Source: Lytechinus pictus | Taxonomy: Eukaryota > Echinodermata > Echinoidea > Temnopleuroida > Toxopneustidae | Assembly: GCF_037042905.1 (NCBI RefSeq) | Contig: NC_087257.1 | Coordinates: 27,775,501-27,839,500 of the forward strand | Length of the DNA stretch: 64,000 bases | Reading direction: 5' to 3' | Shown: positions 49,901-62,916 of the stretch, piece after piece | Numbering within the stretch: position 1 is the first letter of the stretch | Layout of the letters: every line of letters starts with the position of its first letter | Notes under the pieces: generated by a model | What the model saw: only the letters and a program-made list of their open reading frames with translations | What the model was told of the DNA's origin: nothing | Database searches by the model: none | Program-made: the position numbers and the translations under genes

Positions 49901-52636
49901 CTTCCACATGATTTTCCGAATGTGCGCTCTCTCCATCATCTGCAATGCATCTGTAATCTCGATAATGGGAATCGCAGGGGCCATCTCTTCCCGAGGAATA
50001 GAATAACCCGAGACAATTTCAAATCGATAATTCACGCAAGGATTCCCCCTGAATTCGTCAAAAGTGACAAGAGCGATGGAAGAAGTGGAAATAATATTCC
50101 CGCTCCACCTCCTACAGTATTCTCCCATGACGTTCTCGAGAGGGCGAGCGTATATGGCTGAGCGGAGGAGAAACTAGAATTTCATGAAAATGCTTTGGTT
50201 AAAAGCTGGTGGGGAAAGAGTGGCCTGGAGGGGCTAGTTAAAACATTTTGAGAAGATGGAGAAACTCTTCTTGACATCCCGATCTAACCCTAGAAATAAA
50301 GTCCCAAGTGGTTGTTATCGATACCAGCATCAATCAACCCTTTTCCCTACATTACTGTATCAATCACTCAACATAGGCTTTCAAGTGGACTTTCTCTCAC
50401 TCCAAGTGCTGATATGTCGGGTAACATTACGCAATGATGCTAGTATCCCCTTTATTCTCAGCCGAAAGATTGGCATATACTTAGACTTGCAATATATTGA
50501 AATTGTTCGTCAAATACCCCCCCCCAAGATGCAGCACAAAAAACGCGTAATATCAAGGAATCCCTTTATGAGCATGATGAATAAACAAATCAATTCAAAA
50601 TGAATACATTCAAACAATAATAGTGTACAATTTTGAAAAAATATTAAACATTCTGCATTTTGTACGAGTATTTTCAAACATTATTATTTCTTCCGACAAT
50701 GCCCGACATAGTTATGTTTATTACTCAACACATTTATAATACTGAATGATGTATGTAGTTCTCTCTCCAAACAACATAAAATTGAAATGTCAACTTCTAC
50801 TGTTGAATATCGCCCATGACAACCAGAAAGATGTAGCATTTAACCGTCTCCAATTTAATGTTGGCCGAGATCTTAATGACATAACAGGAAATTGAACATC
50901 CATATTAGTAGAAACGGATACAATTACATGCTGTCAGTAATGTCACATGATCACATCAGTTGACATTTCATGGATTTAACCGTTTTCGTTGCCATGGCAA
51001 AGCGAGCGAAAATGTAGTCAGTGAATGGCTTTGAATAAATGTTCAGCTTTTACATGTCTTTCCGTTTGTTTATCATGCTGACTGACTTACAAATCTATCT
51101 AAGTGACGGCCAACTACTGACTGAATGAATGCATAAATGAATAAATGACTCGGCAATTCTAGATTCAATAGTTAATATCATTTGATCTGAATTTATCATG
51201 TAACTAATTTCTACAGCTTCGAACACCATGTTCACATTTTTGTTTTCTTTTATAGACACCTCCTCTCTCTCTCTCCTAAAAATACTCCACCTCCGCTAAA
51301 ACCCACACACAAGTTACCCATCCCCCACAAACACACACACACATCCATACCAATTCTATCAGATTTCATAATAATAATACGGAACAAAAATCTATCAAAC
51401 TACTGATAATTATATCACCATATTACATTCTAATAAGATGAATCACAAATTTAATCATAAGCTATATTTTTCACAGGTGGTATATTTACATACTACCATG
51501 ATTACATGGATAAGAATCGGCCGCTATTGAAATCGATTCCCACCGTGAATTGAACGCTAGGACGCTTGGTAATCATTTCATCATTAGTGACGTAATGAAC
51601 GCCGACAATCAATAAAGAAATCTTAAATCCAATGCATGCAATGCTGTCTTAAATACTGCTGATGCTGCTATATGAGAAATATGGATTTAGAATCATGGAC
51701 AAGTCTGTTAGAAAAAGGCGGTAATGAAAACTAAGATGCGGCGAGAAAGGGAGATAGGGAGGGACATGAGAAGATGAGAGTCATGATAGTGTTCTTCCCA
51801 TCAAAGATCACCAAAACAGTGAAGAAAATGTAACATACGTCTATTCTGTTATGAAATCCATGCTGATGCAGATGCATCCATTATGATGACAGGGGGGATC
51901 TTATACACATATTAAAAGACATTCCTGAGAACATGGAGAAGGTATGGACAATCCAATGGAAATACAGGCAATAGCAAAGTGAGAACCACATGTTGTATAC
52001 ATGGATGGCCGAAGTAACAATGCCATGTTGTAACCATAGCAACCATGCCACAAACCATTACCCCCCTCCTCTCCTTCTATTCCCGCTCCCATTCACCCCC
52101 CCCCCCCTCACACACTCTCTCTCTCCCCCCCCCCCCCTTCTCTTGGCGTCGTCATGTTTAGAACACATAAACGCTTATCTTTCACGTTGTCACTTTTCCC
52201 ATCTTGTACCTCTTGAACCAGACATGTTAATGTTGACGACTCGGCACACGAAAGAATATTTAAACAACGGCTTATATTAGAGTCGACGGTATATACATTC
52301 TACCTCTGCCCCCGCGTATGCCTACATGACGTAGGTCTGAATGTATAACTACCACTTTGCAGTCAAACAATAGCATACATGTATGACCAATTATCAGAAT
52401 GAGCAATTAGCAGATTAAACCTTTGGCGTACAATTCTTGTATGTCGAAACGTATTCTGGTAATTTCTCATTTTTTAAGTCACCACTAGAAATCGATTAAA
52501 AGGGGATTGGTATGCGTGTTTTATTGTGAAGGCAAACACGGTAACGGCTGTCAAATGTCGCTGGTTGATACCATAACCTATTTGAGCTCGTGATATTCTA
52601 ATCGGTTTAATGGACCGTTGTACTATATGCAAACCC

Positions 52637-52958
52637 TCAGACAAGCATAACCGCGCTCCACAAAGTCATCGCACTATCTATACTGGATAGTATAGCGGTA
52701 GTGAAAGTTACACCCGCTGTCCCCTTTTGTGTTATATCCTGCATATTATCATAATCATCAGTGAAAAATTTGCCGCAGTCAGCCACGGGTGCTGCTAGAG
52801 TCATTACGATCTCGGCTCCAAGGACAGACACTCGCAATAAATCACTTTCAATTTTCGTAAAATATTCATATTTTCCTCGTAAATAATGCATTTCAAAGTC
52901 TGCCGATGTGAAATACAAGAAACCCCAATGGCGTCTTAAGTCCCAGTTTCTGATAACT
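52637..52958 (-). CDS. Candidate terminal coding exon, unrecognised
   Basis: On the minus strand, an acceptor (cttaccatttacag) is followed by one base and 106 open codons ending in TGA. Composition is protein-like throughout (for example YFTSADFEMHYLRGKYEYF and IVMTLAAPVADCGKFF), without low complexity, and the final 30 residues are hydrophobic. I recognise no domain. No partner exon was found upstream, and a chance frame cannot be excluded. Confidence 0.33.
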
Positions 52959-53317
52959 CTGTAAATGGTAAGTGTAAGACATGAAGAATATTTCCATATT
53001 AAATGTATTTCTGAAGTAGGCAAAGAACTTACCACTACGACCTGAATATGGTGAGATTTTATATATTTTTAATGGTTTGATGATTTTGATAAAAACACGA
53101 TGAAGACTTATTTGGATAGAGGTAAGGGTTGATTAAGCACCGAAACGTCGCTTGGAATCAACCGGAAGTATGCATCCATTTTTCAATTTCAATAATCAAA
53201 ATGCTTACATTTTGTGAAAGCTTTTGATGACCAAAAAGGCCTACGTGATAGCATAACAAGGTATTTTTTTAAATTTGTACCACTATCTATCTACGGTAGA
53301 CGGGAAAGGGAGGGGTA

Positions 53318-53430
53318 GAAATAGAGAGAGAGAGAGAGAGGGGGGGGGCGGGAGAGAAAGAGGGGAGGTATATTGATGGAGGAAGAGACAAAATGTGAAA
53401 GATAGGATGGGAGTGAAGGGGGGGGGGGGG
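53318..53430. repeat. GA microsatellite with G tracts
   Basis: (GA)n at about 53322-53340, then G runs at 53341-53347 and about 53419-53430. Confidence 0.9.
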
Positions 53431-53980
53431 AGACGATAAGTTTGTTCTTCAATACTAACTCAACATCACAGGTAGATAGCAATACCAGTGCTCCAGCCCC
53501 AAGGACCATCACCACGAAAGTATGGTTCAGAGATGAATATTAATATTTAGGAATTTTCTATATCTTTTCAATTTCAATATGAGACGGGGTTTCGTCATTT
53601 TTTGTGCAAACTAGGGGGAAAATATTAATCTTTTTTTTAATTTCATACTGGTTTAACATTTTTGTTTCTGTTATGACACATATAATATGACTATCCCCCC
53701 CTTCTTCTGCCTTTATGTATGTCTTGTTTGGATGGCTTCCTAAAATGAGGCGGTAAAAATTTCCTGGCGATATTGATACTCGACCACAAAAGCGCCTCTT
53801 GGGGAACGAGGAGAAAAAAACTAAATCTCGGCAATAAGTGGGTCGTCTCTAAAATCTCGACTAAAATTCGTCACCAATTGGCCCCCGTGGTATCATTATA
53901 AAGTAACATTGTCTGATAAAAAAGTTCCCCTTCTCTATATGTCTCTGTCAGCCTTTCCACATCCTTCAACCCCCCTGTCT

Positions 53981-54012
53981 CTGTCTCTCTCTCTCTCTCT
54001 CTCTTTCCCTCT
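53981..54012. repeat. CT microsatellite
   Basis: About 12 CT units. Confidence 0.92.
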
Positions 54013-55484
54013 CCATGAGTCACTTTGATCTAGCTAGCTTAGTCTCCATTCAGCAAGGTTAATACTAGAAAAGTCACAAGTCTCTTGCTGTGATTAGTAG
54101 GATTCTGACTTCACGAATCAGGCTTTATAATCACTGGTTTATGCAGAGGAAAATGCGCGGTCAAGGTGTTTCCATGCAATATTGAATACAGAATAGCAAA
54201 ACACTGTCTATTGAATACGAAGTATGAACTATAAGCTCAAGAAAATAAAAAAATACACCTAATTGAAAGGTAGTAGTGACTTGAATATTCATGATAGTGC
54301 TCTTTTTAAAAATATAGTACACTTAAATATTAATAACGTTGATTTCAAATTGTTAATGATTGTGTCATTCATTTCGCCCATTTCACATGTTAGATATAGA
54401 ATATAAAAGTAGAAGTTATCATCAAAATCAGTTTTTAAGTCTGTCTGCTTTTGGCTGTCGTAATTTAGTAGGTAAATCAAATATTCTTCGAATGGATTTC
54501 ACATATCATGTATATCCTGATCTTCATTCTTTATGGGTTTTCTCGTACCCTCATTGTCTTCAATATCATAAACAAAGCTGTATGATTCATCGAAAATGCT
54601 TTTTCCTAGGTTTCTTTTGACAAACCTTAACTTTCAGTGAACATGTCAACTCATTCTGAATAAAGCAGTTTATTCGCAGACTGTACTTAATAACGGATTC
54701 CAAATAAATCTCGACTTGTGTGTCATCGAGCGCCGAAATGACACAGTAAATCGTGAAATTAATCACAACACATACGTAACAGACGACGACATTTAGCGAT
54801 ACCCAGAAATTAAATTTAATCATTTTTACCGTGTTGCTCTTTTTATTTTTATTGTTCAAGATTTACTGCCAAAGGACAAGAGAGATGGAGTAAGACAAGG
54901 ACCAATAAACAGAGCTATAGAATAGGTGAGTTACGAGGACAGTCAAAAGGTGAAGTGTCAGTCGCACCAACCATGGACTTACGAAGCGAATCAAGACCAA
55001 TCCAAACTATTACGTTATTTTCGAAGGCAGACCATCGGTCAGGGGTGGGAGATATGAGGAGAGGGGGGAGGGGGTTAAACGGGGCGGAAAAAATATTCAA
55101 TGTGAAACGAGAAGAAAGGGTAAATACATGGGGGAAGGGATCACGTAGATCTACAAATCTAATGGAAAGGGTGGCAATAAAGCCGAGCAGCAGAACAGTA
55201 CGTGGACTAATAGTCCGAATGCCAATCTTAATCCAAGGCTAGATTACTTTTCAATCATTTGGGATAGATAACGAATTCATCAGCGCGTTTCTCACAGATC
55301 ATTATACGGCCATGACATCGAATGAATGAATTAAGCCCTCTGAATCATCACTATATTTCTCTCTGAATAAATTGACAGTCACTGCATTCACTGTTTTCTC
55401 CTCAATGGATGTTTCATTGAAACGTGAGGGTATCACAATCAAGGCAATATCAGTGGATACAGGGACAGAATCAGACCACCACAG

Positions 55485-55500
55485 CCCCCCCCCCCCCCCC
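55485..55500. repeat. C16 homopolymer tract
   Basis: Sixteen consecutive C. Confidence 0.9.
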
Positions 55501-56048
55501 TTATCCGTCCTCTCAAAACTCACATTTGTCTTTCTTTCTATTAGTTTGATTAAAAAAAAACACGAGATTGATTAATTCATTAATTATTTATTCAATTAAT
55601 CAAACAAATGCACAAATATTGAAATATTTGAAATTAAATAATAATAGACCCACAATCCAACAGTTCTAAATTTGTGAAATGTTTTGGTTAGAACACAGTG
55701 GTCAACATTGAATATTGATCGTTTTGCCCACAAACTAGCTTGCAGAAAATGGGAGCAAGGTTCAATGTACATACATATTTATAATTCATTGTTTTTATTT
55801 TCGTTGACCATCGTCGAACTAACCAAAATTTCTCTAACACTGGCTAACAAACGCGATTTGAAGACCTAGATACATCAAAAACAGTTCTGTAGGGTCATTC
55901 AGTCAAAAAAATATCAAACGTTACACTGGCCCCAGGTATTCATTTATAAAATGAAGTATCTTGATGAATAGAAATTGCAATAAATTTAACAAAGGCGCTG
56001 AAAAAAAGAGTATTAATATCAAAACTGAAATGACGGTCTCCGTCTATT

Positions 56049-56070
56049 GCCAATATTGCTCAATATTGGC
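56049..56070. repeat. Short hairpin, 10-bp perfect arms
   Basis: GCCAATATTG, CT, CAATATTGGC. Confidence 0.8.
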
Positions 56071-56205
56071 TTACGCAAAAGAGTAAGAACTTTCGTAACC
56101 ACGTTACCATGTTTCCGCATAACGCAATTCTCTCGGAATAATATTCAGCGCTTCTAATATCGATTTTTTTTCATTACTGAAAGCTGTGATATTAAACACA
56201 TATAC

Positions 56206-56275
56206 ACTTCCTCCCTCCCCCTCCTCTCTCCCCCTCTCTCTCTCCCTCCCTCTCATTCTTTCTCTGTTTTCACTC
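56206..56275. repeat. CT/CCCT-rich microsatellite
   Basis: Pyrimidine-only DNA; source of a Leu/Ser/Pro-rich plus frame. Confidence 0.88.
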
Positions 56276-58317
56276 CGATATCTTCCACTCAGCTCTTATT
56301 TTCTCGTTCAATTATCTCTTTCTATCCTCTTTAGATATTTGTCTCCGTACTTCATAATCTCCATATTATTTCTTTCATACTCAGGTATAACCATAAGCTT
56401 TTTCCACTGACGATTCCTTACCGAAATAAATCTTCTGAGGATAAAGTGGTCTTCGAAAGTATCAGGCGGAACGAAAGTACTGAATTTGTTGCCATATCAT
56501 ATACTGTTTTGTTGAAGAAGCCCCTAACTTTGGTACAGGTGGTGGCGCTGTTGCCACTAAAACTTTCCTGTAACGATATTATGGTCATGTATTTATGTTT
56601 TAAAGGACCCCATGGAAGAACAGTGGTATTTTATTAATACCGCTGAAATGGGCCATCCTCCATATGATCTGTACGTTATATTAAATTGAACATGTATATA
56701 TTTTATTTTTATATGGAAATAAATACAAACAATACAAACAATGGTTATGCGTTTGGTTTCTTCTGATTATAGATGTGCAAATAATCAATAGTCCTTCTTA
56801 ATAACTCTGGTTGTCCCAAACGAGCCCATACACAATAGTGTCAGTTCAACTTAATTTCAAATATTGGAAAACATGTGTTCCATAATTACTGAAATGAGAT
56901 GAACATTATTTTATACACGAGGAAAATGATCAGGAAATCACCAAACAAAAAGAGAGAAGTTTGTACAACATTATCCATATCAAAAGTAATAAATAATATT
57001 GTAATAACATATGCCAACCCAGTGTGAAGTGCATATTATGTGGGGCCTACTTTTGCTTGATGGTAATGTGATGATAATGATCATAATAATGACGCCAAAA
57101 AATAATAAGAATAATAATTACGCAGTACAGCGCTCATATCCATCAATCCATCTCATATTGCTTTAGCAGTGCTTTTCATGAGATATAAATGTAAGAAATG
57201 GCGGGAAGGGAAGAGCTAGATATTTTCATAATCCTTATTATGATCATCATGATCACCATTCTTCGTTGCAACAGCTTTAAAGTTCATGCGTGCGCGAGCG
57301 AAGGCCGACGTCATCACACTCTAAACACACATGGCACACGCTACCCGAAAACAGTACCTAATGAGATTTAATTGCATTCCTAGAGCACAGGCCTTCAGTA
57401 GTGGTTCTGATTAAAGTTGATGTTTTATTAAGATCCAGAAGGTAGGCACATTACCTTGTGGCGTCCTGTAATTATCAGCTCGGGTGTAAAACGAAATTCC
57501 GTCCTCGAGCTACTGCTTGGGGCCGCGCGCTGTTGATTATACGCCTTATGTCTTCCTGCAAAACCTAAAGGCCATTTCATATTTATATGCAAGATTGAGA
57601 GTGTTGCTGTTATTGAGGCAGACGATGTGCTCCTAGCATTATGATATACAACATGTTAAAGGTGATATATATTTCTATTGATTCGTTTAGTGACGTTAGT
57701 GTTACTGGATGATATTATATTATAAATTTGGTTTTAAAAAACGTCTTTCAGGCCTGTCGAAAGCTTAAGTTATCAACATATCTTTTGTAATAAAGTCGCA
57801 AAATTCGTTCAGTAGACCACGCGAGTTTAATGTCAACCACATCATAACATTTATTTAACATGGGGATTCGTATTCCCCTGCTTTAAGGACATACATATTC
57901 ACATTATGTAGTAATAAACTGAAAAAGTAATCAACACTTTATTGGGGGGAGGGCGGCATTTACTAAAACCTTAACAGAGGCTCAAATCAGAATGTCCGAT
58001 AACACAGTCGGATATATTTCACATAAAATCTGAAAAATGATACAAAACAACTACCCAGAAGGGCAAGTTGCCGCTGCAGTCTAACATGCATATCATATTA
58101 GAGATCCTAAAGGAAAGGGCTTAAAGGAGAATTTTCTTTTAAATAATTAGATATCGAGCTCAAATTAAATGTAACGTCCTTTGTAAAGCTCGTTGCTGGA
58201 GTTGCTTCTAACAAGTATTGCAGTCTCGACATCCATCTCATTGTCGGGTCACAATCACTGTTGCTATGACTACCTTGGTGTCCTCTGCAACATTTTCATC
58301 TTGTCTTCTCCTTCCCT

Positions 58318-58385
58318 ACCACCCCCCCCCCCTCTCTCTCCCCCTCTCTCTCTCTCCCTCTCTCTCTCTCCCTCCCTCTCTCTTA
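58318..58385. repeat. C tract and CT microsatellite
   Basis: C run followed by CT and CCCT units. Confidence 0.9.
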
Positions 58386-58989
58386 CTTTCCTTGTCTATT
58401 TTCATACGTCATCGATGCACCACTAATACAATTGCATTCGCTGAAAGGCGATACTATGTTATTGCAATCCCTAATTGTGTTATATCCCTATGGCGGATAT
58501 AACACGTTCATAATACATATTGGGATTCGGGGAAGATATTGTTGTGAGAAAAACGCTGCGTGTAATATCGAGGAGCTAGACATATTTATCATGTTTATGG
58601 TAGCTTGTATGTTAGGTCATATTGAAATATTGCTCCTGACTTGGAATAAAGGAATAGCCATGGAACCAATGCCACCCAACCCCGTTAATTTTAAAGTTAG
58701 TAATAAAAAAAACGCGGCAAAAAGTGGACACGAGAACACCGTACAACATTATAAAGATCATGATATAAAAAAAACGCTCGATAATCTATAATTTTGGGAG
58801 AAAACGCGAGTAGGGAAAAAAAGGAAGATGGAACAAAATAAGGAAATGTTAAAGAAGATTTCCGGGGCGGGCGAAGAATGATAAAAAGGGTAAAGGTAAC
58901 ACCTTAAATCCAGGCTGGGAAACCTGATTAAGACAAAGTCATGTGATCGAACAAGAACAAGGCATTTACATGATGCTTTTTCATCAACT

Positions 58990-59010
58990 CCCCCCCCCCC
59001 CAAAAAAAAA
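58990..59010. repeat. C12 then A9 homopolymer junction
   Basis: Same C-to-A arrangement as at 28.3 and 46.0 kb. Confidence 0.9.
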
Positions 59011-59758
59011 CACGTATTGCCACCATTTACAAATCTTTTTATTCAAACCACTTCAAAATAATACTACACAAAGTCTATCTTTTTATCTCATTCTTTAGCA
59101 AACAAAAATACGGAAGAAGCCAGTTGCACTATCATACATGTAGAAGTAATTCTTTATTGTGTTATCAATTTTTACCCTTGATGATTCCGTAGCAAGATAT
59201 AATCCTGAAATATATGTATCTAATGGAATTCAGTCATATGACACGCTATAAACACTCTCAACCTAGTACTTAAGAGCACTAGGCGCAAAAAGCATTTTCA
59301 AGGACAAGAGATGCGAGCCGAACACCAAGATGTGTCCTCCGACATGAAAGATTGCGAAGATTGAGATGAACAAGGTAGGGAATAAATTATTTCAGATCGA
59401 CAAAACTAGTTTAATGTCATGTAATGTTAGTACTTTTCCTCAAATAAAAAAGGGAAAATAAACAATAAATGATATCCTGTAATTATACTAATCATTCCAG
59501 GAACTTTGAAGGGCAAATTTATAATTTCAAAGTCCATGACTTTACTGCCAATTGATGAATATTGCATCAGTGACAAATGAAAACACCAATAACCATTAAA
59601 TGGAAAATGACAAAGGATTATTACAAGGCCAGAAGTATACGTTATGGTTCCGAACATTAAAGTATATTATGAACTTACAGGTATAACACTACTGACTTAC
59701 ATAATAAGTTCACAACTGAAATCTTATAATAATAATATTTAATGCTGTCAATGACCGT

Positions 59759-60012
59759 CACTAGCGTACCTACGGGGGGCAGAGGGGGCAGACTGCCCCC
59801 CTGACGAGTCACAACCCATGAAAGGGACATATCCCTGCCCCCTGACGAGTCTTGAAGACCTTTTTTTTCTTTATTTGGCTTGTCAATTCTTTTTCTGGTA
59901 CGAAATCCTTTATTTGTGGTTGAAGACCTTTTTTTTTTTTTTTTTTGCTTGTCAATTTTTTTGGCGGACAAATTTGCCCCCCCCCCTGTGGAAAATCCTA
60001 GGTACGCCACTG
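59759..60012. mobile_element. 254-bp hAT-type MITE with perfect 8-bp target-site duplication
   Basis: Flanked on both sides by ATGACCGT (59751-59758 and 60013-60020). The ends are CACTAGCGTACCTA and, reversed, CAGTGGCGTACCTA (12 of 14 identical). The interior has G-rich then C-rich halves and two copies of a block containing GACTTGTCAATT-like and GAAGACCTTTTTTT sequence. An 8-bp duplication and CA..TG ends are the hAT hallmark. No transposase, so mobilised in trans. The identical duplication suggests a fairly recent insertion. Confidence 0.9.
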
Positions 60013-61027
60013 ATGACCGTATACTACCAGGGTCAACCTTGCCTCGGTGACCAACATAGGTCTTGAAGAATTTGACAAGATTCTACTCCTATGATATGAT
60101 AAACAACGGGGATTAACTCATAGTAGGAAAGTCTGATGGTTACATCTACGTTTGATGTGAACACATCGCACCATACAGAAGAAAATCAGTGTAACCTTGT
60201 AAATACTACTTAAGACTTGAGAAATGTCTAGACTCTTAAAAGCTTTGACATTTTCCTCCCATCTTTTATTTCACCGCTGATGTAAATACGAATAAGGAGC
60301 TTTGACTAGATGCTTTCTTGCACAAAATGTAGGATTTGGAGATGTTCGCGAACACTTGTTTTAAACTATAAAAGTGATAAAAAGATAATGTTTTCTTTCT
60401 TTCAGAACATAAGCAGTATGAAAAAAACAGAAAGCGAATAGGAGCAAAAATGCATCTATAAAGTGTATTACAAAATAAGGTAATACACTCGTTATTTACA
60501 ACTGATTATAACTTGACGGTCATAAAGTCACATCCGTTCAACTGGCTGGCCCACAACTAAATTTCATCATGATAGACAACTAAAGCTGTCAAATCGTCAT
60601 TACCTTAGTTTGTTAAATTCATATACTGTGCATTACAAATTCATAAATTCATTGCATTTCAGAATGCATTATTCAGCGATGATTCATCAAGCGGTTTAAT
60701 CCGTCATCTTTGAATATAATTATCAATAAATATCGTATCATCATGATTATCGTTCAGTTACATACCCAATTATTCCCCAATGCACTCTATTTCCTGTAAT
60801 CGTGGTAATAGCTATTTGTCTATTCACCGCAAAGGGACATTTCCAAAAATAAATAGAGGAAATACATGACGTTGTATGTTGATATTCATTATGTAGAGTC
60901 TACAAACTTTGAAAACCCGGTGGGTTAGTTATGACATAAACGACCCGAAAATTGGTTTAAAAACTGGAAAATATATAAATCTATTTTTTTTTATGAACCT
61001 GATATTTACATATATTTCAATTTTCAG

Positions 61028-61070
61028 AAGACAATACATTGGAAGATATTACAGCAAAAGAATCTCCCAG
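61028..61070 (+). CDS. Candidate 43-bp exon, unrecognised
   Basis: On the plus strand, a long pyrimidine tract ending ttcaattttcag precedes it and CCCAG then gtacgagt follows. All three frames are open; the most protein-like reads DNTLEDITAKESP. With no partner exon, this rests on splice signals only. Confidence 0.22.
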
Positions 61071-61300
61071 GTACGAGTCCTTACATTTTAAAGTATTTGA
61101 GGCTTGATTTGTGAATTGATACTCGTCTTTTTCTTGCGTAATTTATAGTGTTTGTGTTACGTTTCATTGGTTGTTATGTCATATTTCGTTCGTTATCAAT
61201 ATAAGAAAAAAAATCAACGCAATCAAGACAGCAATGTGGATTCTTATGGAAATGTGTTTCCCATTCAAAATATCTTTGCATGATATATTTGTCATGAAGT

Positions 61301-61373
61301 GGCCGCGTGGCCTAATGGATAAGGCGTCAGACCTCGAATCGGAAGATTGAGGGTTCGAGTCCCTTCGTGGTCG
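61301..61373 (+). tRNA. tRNA-Arg (anticodon TCG), degenerate copy or pseudogene
   Basis: 73 nt fold into a cloverleaf: acceptor GGCCGCG with CGTGGTC, D arm GCCT/AGGC, T arm GAGGG-TTCGAGT-CCCTT, discriminator G. A and B box sequences are intact. In the anticodon arm the loop is CCTCGAA, so the universally conserved U33 is C, and the stem has an A-G mismatch at 29:41 (TCAGA against TCGGA). The copy at 61828 has neither defect. Possibly non-functional. A T-rich stretch follows. Confidence 0.85.
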
Positions 61374-61827
61374 TGATATTTTATTTACATATTTTTTCCT
61401 TCTTTATGCGTTTAATTTGCACTTTGTATGCATTTTCTTTAAAAAATATAATCAATTAATATTCATTTCAATCTGGTTGCTTGTTTCTTCGGTTGGATTT
61501 TTGTGTATGCGTATTAAAAAAATGTTACTCGCCACATGACCAGCATGGTCAATATGTTCAAAGCATGATCCGTTCATTTCTTGTTTCTTTTCATTTATAA
61601 TATTACTGCAACAAATTGTAGTTCAGTTTAATTTATATTCAACATTTGTTACGAAATTTCATTGATTTGTCTGTATTATCGATTATATTGAATATGTATT
61701 GTTACTTTGACTATATTTTGAAAAAAATTGTTGAACGGAAATAAAAAAATAAAAAAAATCTAAATCATATATACAATGACTTTATGTATACATGAACAAA
61801 AACCAATACAGCATTCGAACAGGAAGT
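61374..61827. other. Spacer between tRNA copies
   Basis: 454 bp, AT-rich. It ends in ACGGAAATAAAAAAAT-like sequence that resembles a retroelement tail but cannot be assigned. Confidence 0.5.
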
Positions 61828-61900
61828 GGCCGCGTGGCCTAATGGAGAAGGCGTCCGACTTCGAATCGGAAGATTGAGGGTTCGAGTCCCTTCGTGGTCG
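61828..61900 (+). tRNA. tRNA-Arg (anticodon TCG)
   Basis: 73-nt cloverleaf: acceptor GGCCGCG/CGTGGTC, D loop AATGGAGA, a fully paired anticodon stem TCCGA/TCGGA with loop CTTCGAA (anticodon TCG, U33 present), variable AGATT, T arm GAGGG-TTCGAGT-CCCTT, discriminator G. Followed at once by CATTTTTT, a standard RNA polymerase III stop. No intron. It decodes CGA. Predicted functional. Confidence 0.95.
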
Positions 61901-62916
61901 CATTTTTTACACTTTCGCTCTTTTTGCATGAAATTCAAATTTACTCGGTGCAAAAGAGAGAAAATCAGAAGACCATCACAAAAATAATATAAAGCACAAT
62001 TAATACCACACTTATAGACTACTGCCTCGTATAACATGAACAGGAGTACGCTGCCTGCGTGCGTATGCTCCAAGTGTGTATCTCTCGGTGTGTTTTTAAA
62101 TGTTCAAAATAATAATGAATAGAGTAAGATAATCATAATGATGGCTTGATCGAGCGTGATTATACCATGATCATAAATATTTTAATTACACAAAGATCAT
62201 CTGAGTCATCGGCTATAAACCAGTCAGACTGTGGAGAAAAGGTAATCAATGTGTTCCATACTAATTTGTAAAGGAGAAAAGCAAAAACAAAACAAAAAAT
62301 TGTTGAAAATGTTAGTCATTTCAGTACTGACATTGAATTGAATTCACTTCATGACTTTATCCAAATTTGTCTAATGGTTTAATTTTTGGCGAATGGTTAT
62401 CAACGTGTTCACAATACTTTTGAAGTTGAATATATTACTATTCCATTAATTTCATTCGAATCCCCTGTCTTTTCTCTATATTCATATTTTGTTTTTCTAT
62501 TATTTACCCATCGGTGATAATACATACATTTTTTTTATTTTAATAATTTTCTTTAATTAGCTTTCTACATTTCTTTCTTTCTCTTTTTGTTCTTTCTTTC
62601 ACTCTCCCTCCTTTCAGAGACTTCGTGCTCTCCCTCTGTCTCTCCAATCTCTGATGAAACTAGAGATCCATGTTCCACTCTTTCTTCTGTCCATTTCTGA
62701 AATGACTCGGGAGCAGGCAGAGACCTTTCTCCGCCCACTTTCAAATTATTCCTCCCCGTATCACTTTCAGCAGTGCTCTTCGCCTGGAGATGCTTTTCAA
62801 GAACACTCTACCCCGTCTCTTCTATTTCTTTTTTACGTATCCTTCCGTTTGTCCTCTTGTATTTCAGTGATTGCGGTCAGCTAGATTAAAGCCCCGGGTA
62901 TAGAATAACCCCTATG
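61901..62916. other. Non-genic stretch
   Basis: About 1 kb. A TTTC/CT-rich patch near 62570-62645; no gene or defined repeat. Confidence 0.6.

Larger units (their letters stand above)
44337..52636. other. Non-genic stretch
   Basis: No recognised gene. Holds a C13-A29 tract, a CA/CT microsatellite at 46.5 kb, a MITE at 46919, CT/CA-rich DNA at 49.7 kb and C runs near 52.1 kb. Frames at 47617, 48207 and 49640 lack supporting evidence. Confidence 0.55.
52959..61027. other. Non-genic stretch
   Basis: No recognised gene. Microsatellites at 53.3, 54.0, 56.2 and 58.3 kb, a C16 tract at 55485-55500, a palindrome at 56049 and a complete hAT MITE at 59759. The frame at 54587-54859 is discussed under findings. 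Confidence 0.55.

Noticed and set aside
49640..50128. 162-codon minus frame
   Set aside because: The second half is CT/CA microsatellite. The first half has normal composition but no recognisable motif or clear splice sites.
61765..62073. 102-codon minus frame containing GTRTLNLPIRSRTPSPLG
   Set aside because: This is the antisense translation of the tRNA-Arg at 61828-61900, a well-known false protein.
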